From NCBI GenBank assembly GCA_021791655.1, contig JAJYWD010000004.1, positions 1 through 56,265 on the forward strand: a stretch of 56,265 nucleotides of DNA, given 5' to 3'. This document shows positions 30,620 through 38,992 of the stretch, piece after piece. Numbering within the stretch: the first letter of the stretch is position 1; the number at the start of each line of letters is the position of its first letter. The position numbers and the translations under genes were made by a program. A model generated the notes under the pieces. The model was not told where the DNA came from. It did no database searches and saw nothing but the letters and a program-made list of their open reading frames with translations. Source of the DNA: Nanobdellota archaeon (lineage in GTDB: Archaea; Nanobdellota; Nanobdellia; Parvarchaeales; Parvarchaeaceae).

Positions 30620-30884
30620 TTTAATAAAGCGACAATATTGTGATTATTCCCTCGGATTTAAATCTGCATTGTTGGCAGTAACGTACTATATAGCATTCTC
30701 ATTGCGATTATGTGAGTCGATGGATATTTAACGTCTTGGAGAATGCAAACTCTGCTTGCAGTTTCTCGAACCTTCAGCGGTTCCAGACGCCATGCAATCA
30801 AGTGTGCTTGATTGCTTAAGTTCGAAATCCTGTACTAATCCATTTGGTGCTCACGTTTTTATTTTGGTGATTACTTTATTTTTC

Positions 30885-31811
30885 ATGTCTCGTATATCTT
30901 TTATAGGCATAGGAAGAATAGGACAGACAATCGCTTACGCTGTTTTGACCAGCGGCTTTGCGGACGAAGTAGTTCTTTACGACCGAGATGCGGAAAAAAC
31001 GGATAAGTTTAAGCAAGAGCTTCTTCATGCATTAGCCACTCTGGAAGTAAAAACCAAGATTATCACAACTTCTTCACTCGGGGCTGTGGATAATTCTGAT
31101 GTGGTGGTCATAAGCGCGGGCATACCGCGTAAGCCGGGCGATGATAGGAGGGACTTATTTAAGAGGAACGCTTCCTTGATGAAAGAATTTGCCGAGAGCC
31201 TACCAAAAACTAATCCAAATGCGAAGTACGTTATGGTATCGAACCCAGTGGACATGATGGCTTCGGTGTTTATGAAATTTTCTGGCAAGTTCATAATAAG
31301 CAGCGGCACGCAGGTAGAAACAATGAGAATGCGCTCGTTCATAGCGGAAAAATTGGGCATACCAGTGACTAAGGTTGACGGCTTTGTTGCTGGGGAACAT
31401 GGCGATGCAGCAGCGTTTTTGTGGGACACCGTCACAATAGACGGCATTGAATTTGACAAGATGGCCAATGACAAACTGAGCAGGACTGAAGTTGAGAAGT
31501 ATGTTAAAGAAGTGGCCGCTCAGATAATAGCCGTCATAGGGTCTACTACGTGGGGGCCGGCAACAGTAATAAAAGACATAGTAAAAGCCATAATCACGAA
31601 CGAAAATCGGGTCATGAGCGTTGCGGTACCAGTGAAATATGACGATGAGACAATACACATAGGCATCCCGACAGTCATAGGCAATGAGATAGGCCCGTCC
31701 ATAGAGCATTCGCTTTCAGAAGAAGACGTGGCAAAGTTGGAGAATGCAAAGAAAGAGGTATACGCCGCTTACAAACAATTGCTAGACGATTTCCTGGCCA
31801 GCACCAAATGA
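30885..31811 (+). CDS. Malate/lactate dehydrogenase
   Basis: ISFIGIGRIGQTIAYAVLTSGFADEVVLYD; ISAGIPRKPGDDRRDLFKRN; VDGFVAGEHGDAAAFLWD. ATG at 30885 preferred over the ORF start at 30756. Confidence 0.9.
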   Translation: MSRISFIGIGRIGQTIAYAVLTSGFADEVVLYDRDAEKTDKFKQELLHALATLEVKTKIITTSSLGAVDNSDVVVISAGIPRKPGDDRRDLFKRNASLMKEFAESLPKTNPNAKYVMVSNPVDMMASVFMKFSGKFIISSGTQVETMRMRSFIAEKLGIPVTKVDGFVAGEHGDAAAFLWDTVTIDGIEFDKMANDKLSRTEVEKYVKEVAAQIIAVIGSTTWGPATVIKDIVKAIITNENRVMSVAVPVKYDDETIHIGIPTVIGNEIGPSIEHSLSEEDVAKLENAKKEVYAAYKQLLDDFLASTK

Positions 31812-32447
31812 CATTTCTTCCAGAAAACCCTGTACGGTCCTTTGAACGCTCTTGCTGACTTCCTCTTCCGGCTTATCCCCGTTTATTACTCTGAAATTAA
31901 AGGCCTTAGAAAGCTCCAGATACTTGTCTCTTACGGCTTTAAGCACGGATTCCCTTTCGAAGAGTTCCGCTTCTTTCCTGTTGTGGTTTATTCTATGCAA
32001 CGCTACTTCCGCCGGTATATCTATATACAGTGTCAAATCCGGTATCCTGAAGTACTTAAGGATATCATAAAGCATCTCTTTCTTTACGCCGGAAGAAGTG
32101 CCGTAAGCAATTGTAGAAAACATGTAGCGGTCTGATATCACTATCTCGTTGTTAGCGAGGTGCGGTTCTACTTCCCGGTCTATATGGTCTGCGCGGTCGG
32201 CCCAGAACAGCAATTGCAGCGCTCTCTGTGACACTACCTTCTCCTTCCTTAACACGCTTCTTATGAATAATCCCGCATCACCGGAAGACGGCTCCTTTGT
32301 GCTGTAAACTGTATACCCTCTGTCGCACAGGTACCTCTCTAAGTTCTTCATTATAGTCGTCTTGCCGCTGCCGTCTATCCCTTCTAAAACTATGAAAAGG
32401 CCTTTTTCGTTGGGTTTTTCTCTTTTTGGTGCGCTGTCGTCTTGCAT
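31782..32447 (-). CDS. tmk: Thymidylate kinase
   Basis: GLFIVLEGIDGSGKTTIMKNLERYL...STKEPSSGDAG...LQLLFWADRADHI. Confidence 0.92.
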   Translation of the reverse strand: MQDDSAPKREKPNEKGLFIVLEGIDGSGKTTIMKNLERYLCDRGYTVYSTKEPSSGDAGLFIRSVLRKEKVVSQRALQLLFWADRADHIDREVEPHLANNEIVISDRYMFSTIAYGTSSGVKKEMLYDILKYFRIPDLTLYIDIPAEVALHRINHNRKEAELFERESVLKAVRDKYLELSKAFNFRVINGDKPEEEVSKSVQRTVQGFLEEMSFGAGQEIV

Positions 32448-32581
32448 GTTTAAATTTAATTAGCCGCGTTAATAAACTTTACTACCTTTTATAGTGTTTT
32501 TGGCGTCCCAGATTGCATTTTCTTTTTTGTAACACAGTGCGTATCCGTAAGTGCAATATACTAAAAACGTCACATCACCGT

Positions 32582-32818
32582 ATGGAACGCAATGACGAAC
32601 TTGTACTATAGTTTCATGACATAAGAAAAGAAGACACTCCGCTCGCGGGGCGGGTCTGCTAACTTAAGTGAGATCATCGGTGCCACAAAAGCGCCGGTAC
32701 CGAATGGATTTTCCATGACTGCGCACGCGTTCAACGATTTCATTAAGATGAATAACCTGGAAAGTAAGATAAACGACGTCCTAAAATGCATAAATGAGGA
32801 GAACAGCAAGCAATTAGT
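32582..32818 (+). pseudogene. N-terminal remnant of phosphoenolpyruvate synthase
   Basis: MERNDELVL*FHDIRKEDTPLAG / (frameshift) GGSANLSEIIGATKAPVPNGFSMTAHAFNDFIKMNNLESKINDVLKCINEENSK matches the PpsA N-terminus with a nonsense codon and a frameshift. Confidence 0.78.
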
Positions 32819-32845
32819 CTGTGCCGGACTTAGAACACTGAATAA
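32819..32845 (+). pseudogene. Minimal 3' tail fragment of LamG surface gene
   Basis: agtctgtgccggacttagaacactga versus agtcttccgtgccggacttcgaacactga at 843-872. Confidence 0.5.
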
Positions 32846-32846
32846 T

Positions 32847-33143
32847 CTATCCCTTGTTTTGCATCTCTTGTATTTGGGCTGTCAGTGAATCGATTGTTTT
32901 ATCTATTGATTTTAGTCTTATCTCAAGTATCTGTATCCTGTCCCTTAGGCTTTCGGCTATTTCCTTCTTGTCCTTGCTCATAAGTATCTGACCCACAAGT
33001 TCGTACAATTTCTCCCCCTCTGGCACTTTGTCTACCTCTTCAAGCGTGTGTTTGGTTTCATTGTACTGCAGTTGTAGGGTCTGTTTCTGGGTAGTGCTGA
33101 CCTGCAATTGTTGCCTGAGTTTCTCAAAGTCCTCCTCGTTCAT
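32847..33143 (-). CDS. pfdB: Prefoldin beta subunit
   Basis: 98 aa coiled-coil with beta-subunit pattern (TLEEVDKVPEGEKLYELVGQILM). Confidence 0.85.
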   Translation of the reverse strand: MNEEDFEKLRQQLQVSTTQKQTLQLQYNETKHTLEEVDKVPEGEKLYELVGQILMSKDKKEIAESLRDRIQILEIRLKSIDKTIDSLTAQIQEMQNKG

Positions 33144-33370
33144 AATGAATTCATCTCACTGAACAGCTTTATACTGTTCATACAAGTATTAACTATCGAG
33201 CGGGCTATATTAATACTCTTAGATTTTACTTGTATTCGAAGGGTACCTTTATCTATGGAGACCTTGGTTTCGACTTCGTCGTCCTTTGCTGCTATGTCAG
33301 AAAGCCCCGCGAGTGCGGATTCCGAAAAGTCCTTATCTCCCTCGAGTTTTATGTCAACTGTGAGAATCAT
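33140..33370 (-). CDS. Pcc1-like (KEOPS subunit) small protein
   Basis: 76 aa; LRIQVKSKSINIARSIVNTCMNSIKLFSEM resembles Pcc1/CTAG family. Adjacent to the prefoldin and rpo12 genes. Confidence 0.5.
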   Translation of the reverse strand: MILTVDIKLEGDKDFSESALAGLSDIAAKDDEVETKVSIDKGTLRIQVKSKSINIARSIVNTCMNSIKLFSEMNSL

Positions 33371-33511
33371 CTAAACAGCCTTTACGTGCCGACCGCCCTC
33401 TGGACGCTTTTTCATGAGTATCCTACCGCCGCAGTATTGGCACCTGATAGTTTCTTCTACTTCCTTTGACTCTATCGTAGCACTGCAGTAGAAACAAGTG
33501 TATTTAGCCAT
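33371..33511 (-). CDS. rpo12: DNA-directed RNA polymerase subunit Rpo12/RpoP (46 aa)
   Basis: Manual translation: MAKYTCFYCSATIESKEVEETIRCQYCGGRILMKKRPEGGRHVKAV*. Below ORF-track cutoff. Confidence 0.85.
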   Translation of the reverse strand: MAKYTCFYCSATIESKEVEETIRCQYCGGRILMKKRPEGGRHVKAV

Positions 33512-33512
33512 A

Positions 33513-33710
33513 TTACCTTATACTTGACACAGACAGCGAATAAGCATTATCGGCAATCTTGAGACCGCACTTTTTACAAATCCAAATGCCACTGCTAGCC
33601 CTCCTTATTGATAAGCGTTTGCATCTGGGGCATTTATACTTTTTGCTCCTCATTTCCTTTATAAGATCTAGGTCTTTCCTTACGCTTACGCCGTATCTTA
33701 CCGTGCGCAT
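33513..33710 (-). CDS. rpl37ae: 50S ribosomal protein eL43 (L37Ae)
   Basis: TVRYGVSVRKDLDLIKEMRSKKYKCPRCKRLSIRRASSGIWICKKCG. Confidence 0.88.
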   Translation of the reverse strand: MRTVRYGVSVRKDLDLIKEMRSKKYKCPRCKRLSIRRASSGIWICKKCGLKIADNAYSLSVSSIR

Positions 33711-33755
33711 AATCCAACCTTTAAGTCCTTATCATATTTAAGCGTTTTTTGCATG

Positions 33756-33946
33756 TTTATAAAGTGTGAGCGGGAAAACCCACGCCATTCAGGGGTGGGA
33801 TGAGAGCAAACACAGAAAATGGAAAACATAAATAGCAGAAGTGGTAAAATAACAACATGTTGACAGCGTACAAGTTCAGGTCGTATCCGAACGAGGAGCA
33901 GAAAGAGACGCTCTCATGTGGAGACGTCACACCTTTGTTTTCATAA
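33756..33946 (+). mobile_element. Internally deleted IS200/IS605-type TnpB element remnant
   Basis: TTATAAAGTGTGAGCGGGAAAACCCACGCCATTCAGGGGTGGG hairpin, then a 29-aa ORF MLTAYKFRSYPNEEQKETLSCGDVTPLFS* beginning like TnpB (YKFRxYPNxEQ). Confidence 0.65.
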
Positions 33947-33952
33947 TAAAGT

Positions 33953-34903
33953 ATGCAAAAATTTATTATACTTGCCGTTGTAGTCGCCCTAGTTTCCGTA
34001 CTTCCAGTGCATGCGTTTAACTATACCGGCACTTATTCTGCCATAAATGTGACGAACGTAATAGTGCCACAACTGTACGGTAATTCTACGATAGACGTAA
34101 CGTATAATTTTTCAGTGTTAAACGCGCCGGCTACTGTTTACGTGCCGATACCCGGAAATGCGTACAATATACAGTTTTATGCAAACGGGGTACAGACCCC
34201 GATTAGGGAGACGACGACAGGCAATCATACACTAGTAGCCATAAGTGGCATAAACGTGCAGCAGCCGCTTACTCTCTCGTTCTCTTATAAAACAGACATA
34301 CCTTCCAGTGGAAACATTTTTAACTACACCTTCAATTTTACCGTCTTCAGCTTCATAAGCGCACTGAATGTAAACACGATCCTGCCACAGGATTCTTTTC
34401 TGCCGTCGGGATGTAACCCCAGTTGTAAGTTCTATCAAGATCGGGGCGCCATAACCGTATCGTGGCGGTCTTTTAATCAGTCGTACAGCCCTTCACAAGA
34501 TTATTCCTTCGTTGTTCCGTTCCACGTTTCTTATTCTTGGACATCGTCATCAGCGTCTCAAGGGCTGCTCGGTGTCCCTTACTACATACTAGCGATAATC
34601 GCCGCTGTTGTGATAATAACGGTATTGTCAGTTCTTCTCTTCCATAGAAGACCCGCAGTCCGTGCAGACCGGCCGAAAACAGCGCCACATAAAAGGTCCA
34701 GTCCTTTCCTTTCCCTCCTGAACACGGATGAAAAGAAACTATTGTCCTTCATAAGATTCGACAAATTCAGGACACAAGGGGAAGTCATGAAAGAGACTGG
34801 CTTTTCGAAGTCAAAAGTGAGCAAGATAGTTTCCAAACTTATGCGTTACAGGCTGATAAAAGTGATGTACGATGGCAGAGTAAATAAGCTCAAAAGAAAG
34901 TGA
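33953..34903 (+). CDS. Membrane-anchored protein with extracytoplasmic domain and cytoplasmic winged-helix
   Basis: Signal peptide, TM (YYILAIIAAVVIITVLSVLLF), C-terminal wHTH (TQGEVMKETGFSKSKVSKIVSKLMRYRLIK). Confidence 0.75.
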   Translation: MQKFIILAVVVALVSVLPVHAFNYTGTYSAINVTNVIVPQLYGNSTIDVTYNFSVLNAPATVYVPIPGNAYNIQFYANGVQTPIRETTTGNHTLVAISGINVQQPLTLSFSYKTDIPSSGNIFNYTFNFTVFSFISALNVNTILPQDSFLPSGCNPSCKFYQDRGAITVSWRSFNQSYSPSQDYSFVVPFHVSYSWTSSSASQGLLGVPYYILAIIAAVVIITVLSVLLFHRRPAVRADRPKTAPHKRSSPFLSLLNTDEKKLLSFIRFDKFRTQGEVMKETGFSKSKVSKIVSKLMRYRLIKVMYDGRVNKLKRK

Positions 34904-35250
34904 ATATGCTAAACAAGCTCAAGGGCTACAGAATAGAGCGGAAAATACGGTTGCTGCTTGAAAAGGGCGGCTGGGAAGTCGTTAGGTCTGGCGGCAGCCT
35001 TGGCATTTATGATTTAATTGCATTCAGAGATGGGAAATGTCTGTTTTTTCAAGTAAAGTCAACGAAGAAGAACAAATTCTACTATTCTGGTTATTCGAAA
35101 GCTAGGTTCGTAGGATTTCCTTTCCTTTTGGTGGTAGATTTTGGGAGAAACGTGATAAGGGTAATGGAACCCAGCCACATCGTAGACAGATCTGCGGGCC
35201 TCGACATACATGATTTTCTGCATAATCTGCGTGGAAACAGTTTCCAATAG
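34900..35250 (+). CDS. Hjc-like archaeal Holliday junction resolvase
   Basis: RKIRLLLEKGGWEVVRSGGSLGIYDLIAFRDGKCLFFQVKSTKKNKFYY. Confidence 0.75.
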   Translation: MNMLNKLKGYRIERKIRLLLEKGGWEVVRSGGSLGIYDLIAFRDGKCLFFQVKSTKKNKFYYSGYSKARFVGFPFLLVVDFGRNVIRVMEPSHIVDRSAGLDIHDFLHNLRGNSFQ

Positions 35251-35299
35251 TTTCTCAGGATACTTTTAATAGACACATCTTTAAAGATTTATTATAATT

Positions 35300-35346
35300 A
35301 GATTATTGAGCTTGAGTGTAACTCGGACCTCATCGCTCAATAATCT
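35300..35346. repeat. 12-bp perfect inverted repeat with 23-nt spacer (hairpin)
   Basis: AGATTATTGAGC ... GCTCAATAATCT. Confidence 0.8.
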
Positions 35347-35379
35347 ATTTATTTTTATAATCTCCTTTGTTTTCTTTAC

Positions 35380-35553
35380 TTACAACAAGGCTTTAGCAGC
35401 GGCTACCGCCGCTATTATTATTACTCCCAGAAATATGACTATTTTCGGTTTTATCGTTATTTTGCTCTTGTACTCCGAATAATACTGAACTAGCCCACCG
35501 AATGAGTTGGGCATTGTAGACTGTCCATGTTTTCCATTTAATCCCCATTTCAT
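35380..35553 (-). CDS. Sec61-beta/SecG preprotein translocase subunit (57 aa)
   Basis: Manual translation: MKWGLNGKHGQSTMPNSFGGLVQYYSEYKSKITIKPKIVIFLGVIIIAAVAAAKALL*. Confidence 0.75.
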   Translation of the reverse strand: MKWGLNGKHGQSTMPNSFGGLVQYYSEYKSKITIKPKIVIFLGVIIIAAVAAAKALL

Positions 35554-35567
35554 ATTCAAATCTTTAA

Positions 35568-36104
35568 TTATGCTTTATTATTAAACTTTTCTACGTGTAG
35601 TATCTCCTTGAGTTGCGGTACTGACATATCATACTGCCGTTGCTCTGTACTGGCATACCCTATAGGTATAATGCCCCGGATTATATACTCTTTTGGTATA
35701 CCCAATAGATCCTTTATCTGATCCTGGTCCGGGTTCGCTATCCAGGCGGTACCGAGGCCAAGCTCTCCGCACAACAAGAATAAGTTCTCTATAGCCATAG
35801 CAGCGTTTTCCGCGCACAAAAATCCGGCGTCTTCCTCGCCAAATACTGCTGATATCTTCCTGGGATCGCAAACCGTAACCACAAAAATCGGTGCACTGTC
35901 TATTTTTGGCGTTAGCGCAGCCCTGCTTATCGCAGTTTTCATTTCTTTGTCGCTTACCACGATAAATTCGTATTCGTGTATGCTCCCAGCTGCGGGTGCA
36001 AGCCTGGCTGCGTCTAGAACCTTTATTATTATTGCATCGTCAACGCCCTTGTTTGAAAATGCGTAGGTGGTTTTCCTGTCCTTTATAATCTCGTACACGC
36101 CCAT
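35568..36104 (-). CDS. Nitroreductase family protein
   Basis: AARLAPAAGSIHEYEFIVVSD; AAMAIENLFLLCGELGLGTAWI; IIRGIIPIGYA. Confidence 0.85.
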   Translation of the reverse strand: MGVYEIIKDRKTTYAFSNKGVDDAIIIKVLDAARLAPAAGSIHEYEFIVVSDKEMKTAISRAALTPKIDSAPIFVVTVCDPRKISAVFGEEDAGFLCAENAAMAIENLFLLCGELGLGTAWIANPDQDQIKDLLGIPKEYIIRGIIPIGYASTEQRQYDMSVPQLKEILHVEKFNNKA

Positions 36105-36158
36105 AGCAACTATTAGAATTAGTCACCTTATATTCTTTTGATGCATTTTTATTTGAAA

Positions 36159-36242
36159 TGGACCGGGAGGGATTTGAACCCTCAGCCTCCGCCATTTTCG
36201 ATATCTTGCGAAAGCGGCGTCATGCCGTTAGACCACCGGCCC
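36159..36242 (-). tRNA. tRNA-Ala(CGC) with a 12-nt intron (36195-36206)
   Basis: GGGCCGG/CCGGTCC acceptor with G3:U70; CCGCT-TTCGCA[AGATATCGAAAA]T-GGCGG; T-arm GAGGG-TTCAAAT-CCCTC. Confidence 0.85.
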
Positions 36243-36357
36243 CTGCACTAAAGAAACACAAAGCTCAAATTTAAACAATGAAAAGACGTGGAATCATTGC
36301 ACAAATAGCGTTTTACTGACACAATGCAGATACATTTAAAACGTATGAAGTATGTTC

Positions 36358-36425
36358 TTATAAAGTGTGAGCGGGAAAGCCCATGGATCCATTCATGGGG
36401 GATGTCACCTTGCTCTCGTTTTGAG
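36358..36425 (+). mobile_element. Second minimal remnant of the same TnpB-type element
   Basis: TTATAAAGTGTGAGCGGGAAAGCCCATGgatccattCATGGG repeats the 33756 end with a hairpin in the same place; followed by GATGTCACC..TTTTGA (DVTLLSF*). Confidence 0.5.
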
Positions 36426-36446
36426 TTAATGGCTTAATTTTGGTAT

Positions 36447-36896
36447 ATGGCAAGAGATTCGTTATACGGGCGCTTATCTGATGAGATTCTGCTTTATATC
36501 TTTTTGGGTTTCGTGCTAGCGGTTGGAGCGGCCAGATTATTCGTTCTGCTGTCTAACGGGGTGAACTTTGCGCTGGACGGAATATATATACACCACCTTT
36601 TCTTCGGTTTGGGTATAGTGATGTTAAGCGGAATCCTGTCATTTGTCCTGTACGACGCTAAAAATAAGGAGCTTTATAATAAATACCGCAAGTTTCTCGC
36701 CGGATTTTTCGGTTTCGGCGCAGGTCTTATAACCGACGAAGCCAGCCTCTTGGTGACGGTTGGCCAGACGTATACGCTGCCAAATTATTACAGTAGTATA
36801 AATTTCTATTCGGAATTGTCGGTAGTCGTAATACTGTTTATAGCCCTATTACTAAGAGAAGTCATGCGCGTGCGTTCTATTAGACAGTTAAGATAA
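36447..36896 (+). CDS. Multi-TM membrane protein
   Basis: 149 aa, hydrophobic segments; IHHLFFGLGIVMLSGILSFVLYD. Confidence 0.6.
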   Translation: MARDSLYGRLSDEILLYIFLGFVLAVGAARLFVLLSNGVNFALDGIYIHHLFFGLGIVMLSGILSFVLYDAKNKELYNKYRKFLAGFFGFGAGLITDEASLLVTVGQTYTLPNYYSSINFYSELSVVVILFIALLLREVMRVRSIRQLR

Positions 36897-36929
36897 GTTT
36901 AAATGCTAAGGTTATCGTAATAACAAGAT

Positions 36930-37340
36930 ATGATAATAGACGGAGACGGCGCGGTGTTGGGTAGGCTTGCTTCTCAGGCTGCAAAAGCCGCACTGGAAGG
37001 GGAGAATGTAAACGTAATAAATGCGGAGAAAATAGTGATAGTCGGGGACAGGAACGTGATAATCAAGAAATACATGGGGAGAATAGAACTTGGGACGATG
37101 TCAAAAGGCCCGTTCATACATAGGACCGTCGAAGGCATAGTGAAAAGAGCTATCAGAGGCATGTTAAAGCGAAAGAGCGTGAGGGGTATGGATGCTCTAC
37201 GCCATGTAAAAGTCTTCAGGGGCATGCCGCCAGATTTAAACGATAACGAGAAAATCAGTGTGTCACATTTCCGTACGGATAAGCCCGTGCACAGGATGTC
37301 GATTGGCGACCTTTCGAACGTGATAAAATACCAAGGTTGA
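36930..37340 (+). CDS. rpl13: 50S ribosomal protein uL13
   Basis: MIIDGDGAVLGRLASQAAKAALEGENVNVINAEKIVIVGDRNVIIKKY; RGMLKRKSVRGMDAL. Confidence 0.93.
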   Translation: MIIDGDGAVLGRLASQAAKAALEGENVNVINAEKIVIVGDRNVIIKKYMGRIELGTMSKGPFIHRTVEGIVKRAIRGMLKRKSVRGMDALRHVKVFRGMPPDLNDNEKISVSHFRTDKPVHRMSIGDLSNVIKYQG

Positions 37341-37738
37341 TTATGAAGAAGAATTATTCGGTAGTGTCCAAAAGGAAATCAACAGTGGCTACCGGCGTCA
37401 TAAAAGAAGGCAACGGTGCAATATATGTAAACAGCAAGCTGTTGTCGTCCTTTTCCAATAAACTATTCCGACTGATTGCTATGGAATCGTTGGCTATCTC
37501 GGGAGGTCTAGACAAAAAGTATAATATTTACATAAAAGTGAGCGGCGGGGGAGGGATGTCAAGGTCACAAGCAATAAGGGCGGTAATAGCTAAGGCGCTG
37601 TCACACAAAGAGAAGAGCCTAAAGAAGAAGTTCTTAGAATACGACCGAACGCTGTTAGTGGACGACAAAAGGAAGACCGAGCCGCAAAAGCCATACCGCA
37701 GCGCAGCCCGTGCACGTAAACAGACTAGTTATCGTTGA
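37337..37738 (+). CDS. rps9: 30S ribosomal protein uS9
   Basis: SKRKSTVATGVIKEGNGAIYVN...VSGGGGMSRSQAIRAVIAKAL...RKTEPQKPYRSAARARKQTSYR. Confidence 0.93.
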   Translation: MIMKKNYSVVSKRKSTVATGVIKEGNGAIYVNSKLLSSFSNKLFRLIAMESLAISGGLDKKYNIYIKVSGGGGMSRSQAIRAVIAKALSHKEKSLKKKFLEYDRTLLVDDKRKTEPQKPYRSAARARKQTSYR

Positions 37739-37821
37739 AGAGCCTTTCAATTTATATGTCAGTAAACATGTAATGCGTTTCTCACACAATGCTATAAATC
37801 ATCCCTCCATAAATCCTCTGT

Positions 37822-37902
37822 ATGGCAGGCAGCCGCGGATCGCGATCCGCTCTCAGTAAAAGGAAACGTATTAAACCGAGAGAGTACATAGTGATGGTAT
37901 GA
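37822..37902 (+). CDS. Putative 26-aa basic leader peptide overlapping the next start codon
   Basis: MAGSRGSRSALSKRKRIKPREYIVMV*. TGA overlaps ATG of the pilin-like gene at 37899 (ATGA). Confidence 0.3.
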   Translation: MAGSRGSRSALSKRKRIKPREYIVMV

Positions 37903-38900
37903 AGCCGGGGTCCTCCGTATATATTACAGACAGAAAAATTCTAGCAGACAAAAAATCCCAATCCGCCCTCGAGTACATGATGACCTACGGCTGGGCCATA
38001 CTCATCATAGTCATAGTCGCAGCCGTCCTCTACAGCCTGGGTATATTCAACCCCACCTCCTTCGTAGCCACCGAATCAGTCAGCGGATTCGCAGGATTAG
38101 GCAGCATACAGGCGCAGTGCTCTGCCGGGGGTTTAGAAATGAGCATAGGCAATGCAGTCGGGTCTTTGATAAATATAACGGATGTAAACGTCACCCTGAA
38201 CGGGCAGACGTACATAAACCAGATTTTCCCCGATTATTCCTCGTATCCGAGCGCGTATCTCATCTCCCCCGATCAGGAGAGTTCATTCATACTGAGAAAT
38301 GCATGTCCTAATTCAACCGGAAGGTTTTCAGAGACCGTGACGCTCGCGTATAAAGAGCCGGGCCAAGTATTCCCGGGACCTTATCAATCCACCGGCACCA
38401 TATCCGGCAATTCTGTACGCCAGTACGGAAGCCAGGATCTTATAATCGTTCCAGATTACCTAGGCACTGATAATGGTTCAGGCGGTTGGAGCGACAATCA
38501 GTATGGTTCCTGCCTAGTACAAACGGTAATCCCCGCCTCAAATGGGTTTTTGGGCTCTAAAGTAGAGAGCTTCATTGGACCCGCTTCATGTGGATCTAAC
38601 GGTGGAGGTGGTAATCGTGCATGGGCTATATCTGGAGTACAAACCGCACAATTTGAGAATACTACTCCTCCAACCACCTATCTGATTTCGTTCTATTACC
38701 GTTCTAACGTTTCTATCTGCGTTAACGATCGTGATATGTGTATCAAATCAATACCAGCCAATACAGGCAATGCAGAATATGTCCAGGTTCCTTACACTCC
38801 TACATCAAGTTACCACCCAGGTGGCGATGATTTATTGCTTTATAGTGGCGTCGCCAGTTGGTTCCAGGTCAATCGACTACAAATACTGACCAGTGGATGA
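37899..38900 (+). CDS. Class III signal-peptide (pilin-like) surface protein
   Basis: KSQSALEYMMTYGWAILIIVIVAAVLYSLGIFNP; YKEPGQVFPGPYQSTGTISGNSVRQ linker; unique C-terminal domain. Confidence 0.8.
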   Translation: MKPGSSVYITDRKILADKKSQSALEYMMTYGWAILIIVIVAAVLYSLGIFNPTSFVATESVSGFAGLGSIQAQCSAGGLEMSIGNAVGSLINITDVNVTLNGQTYINQIFPDYSSYPSAYLISPDQESSFILRNACPNSTGRFSETVTLAYKEPGQVFPGPYQSTGTISGNSVRQYGSQDLIIVPDYLGTDNGSGGWSDNQYGSCLVQTVIPASNGFLGSKVESFIGPASCGSNGGGGNRAWAISGVQTAQFENTTPPTTYLISFYYRSNVSICVNDRDMCIKSIPANTGNAEYVQVPYTPTSSYHPGGDDLLLYSGVASWFQVNRLQILTSG

Positions 38901-38992
38901 TAAGCTACCGACGACTTTACGCTAGGCTAGTCAAAGCATGCACATTCTAGTATAAGCATTAAATTTTAAAGTTACAATATAATTAAAGATGC

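Noticed and set aside
30756-30884. N-terminal extension of malate dehydrogenase
   Set aside because: The Rossmann fold starts right at ATG 30885; the extension lies in hairpin-rich leader sequence.
32606-32809. 67-aa minus-strand ORF
   Set aside because: Antisense to the ppsA remnant, which explains the region better.
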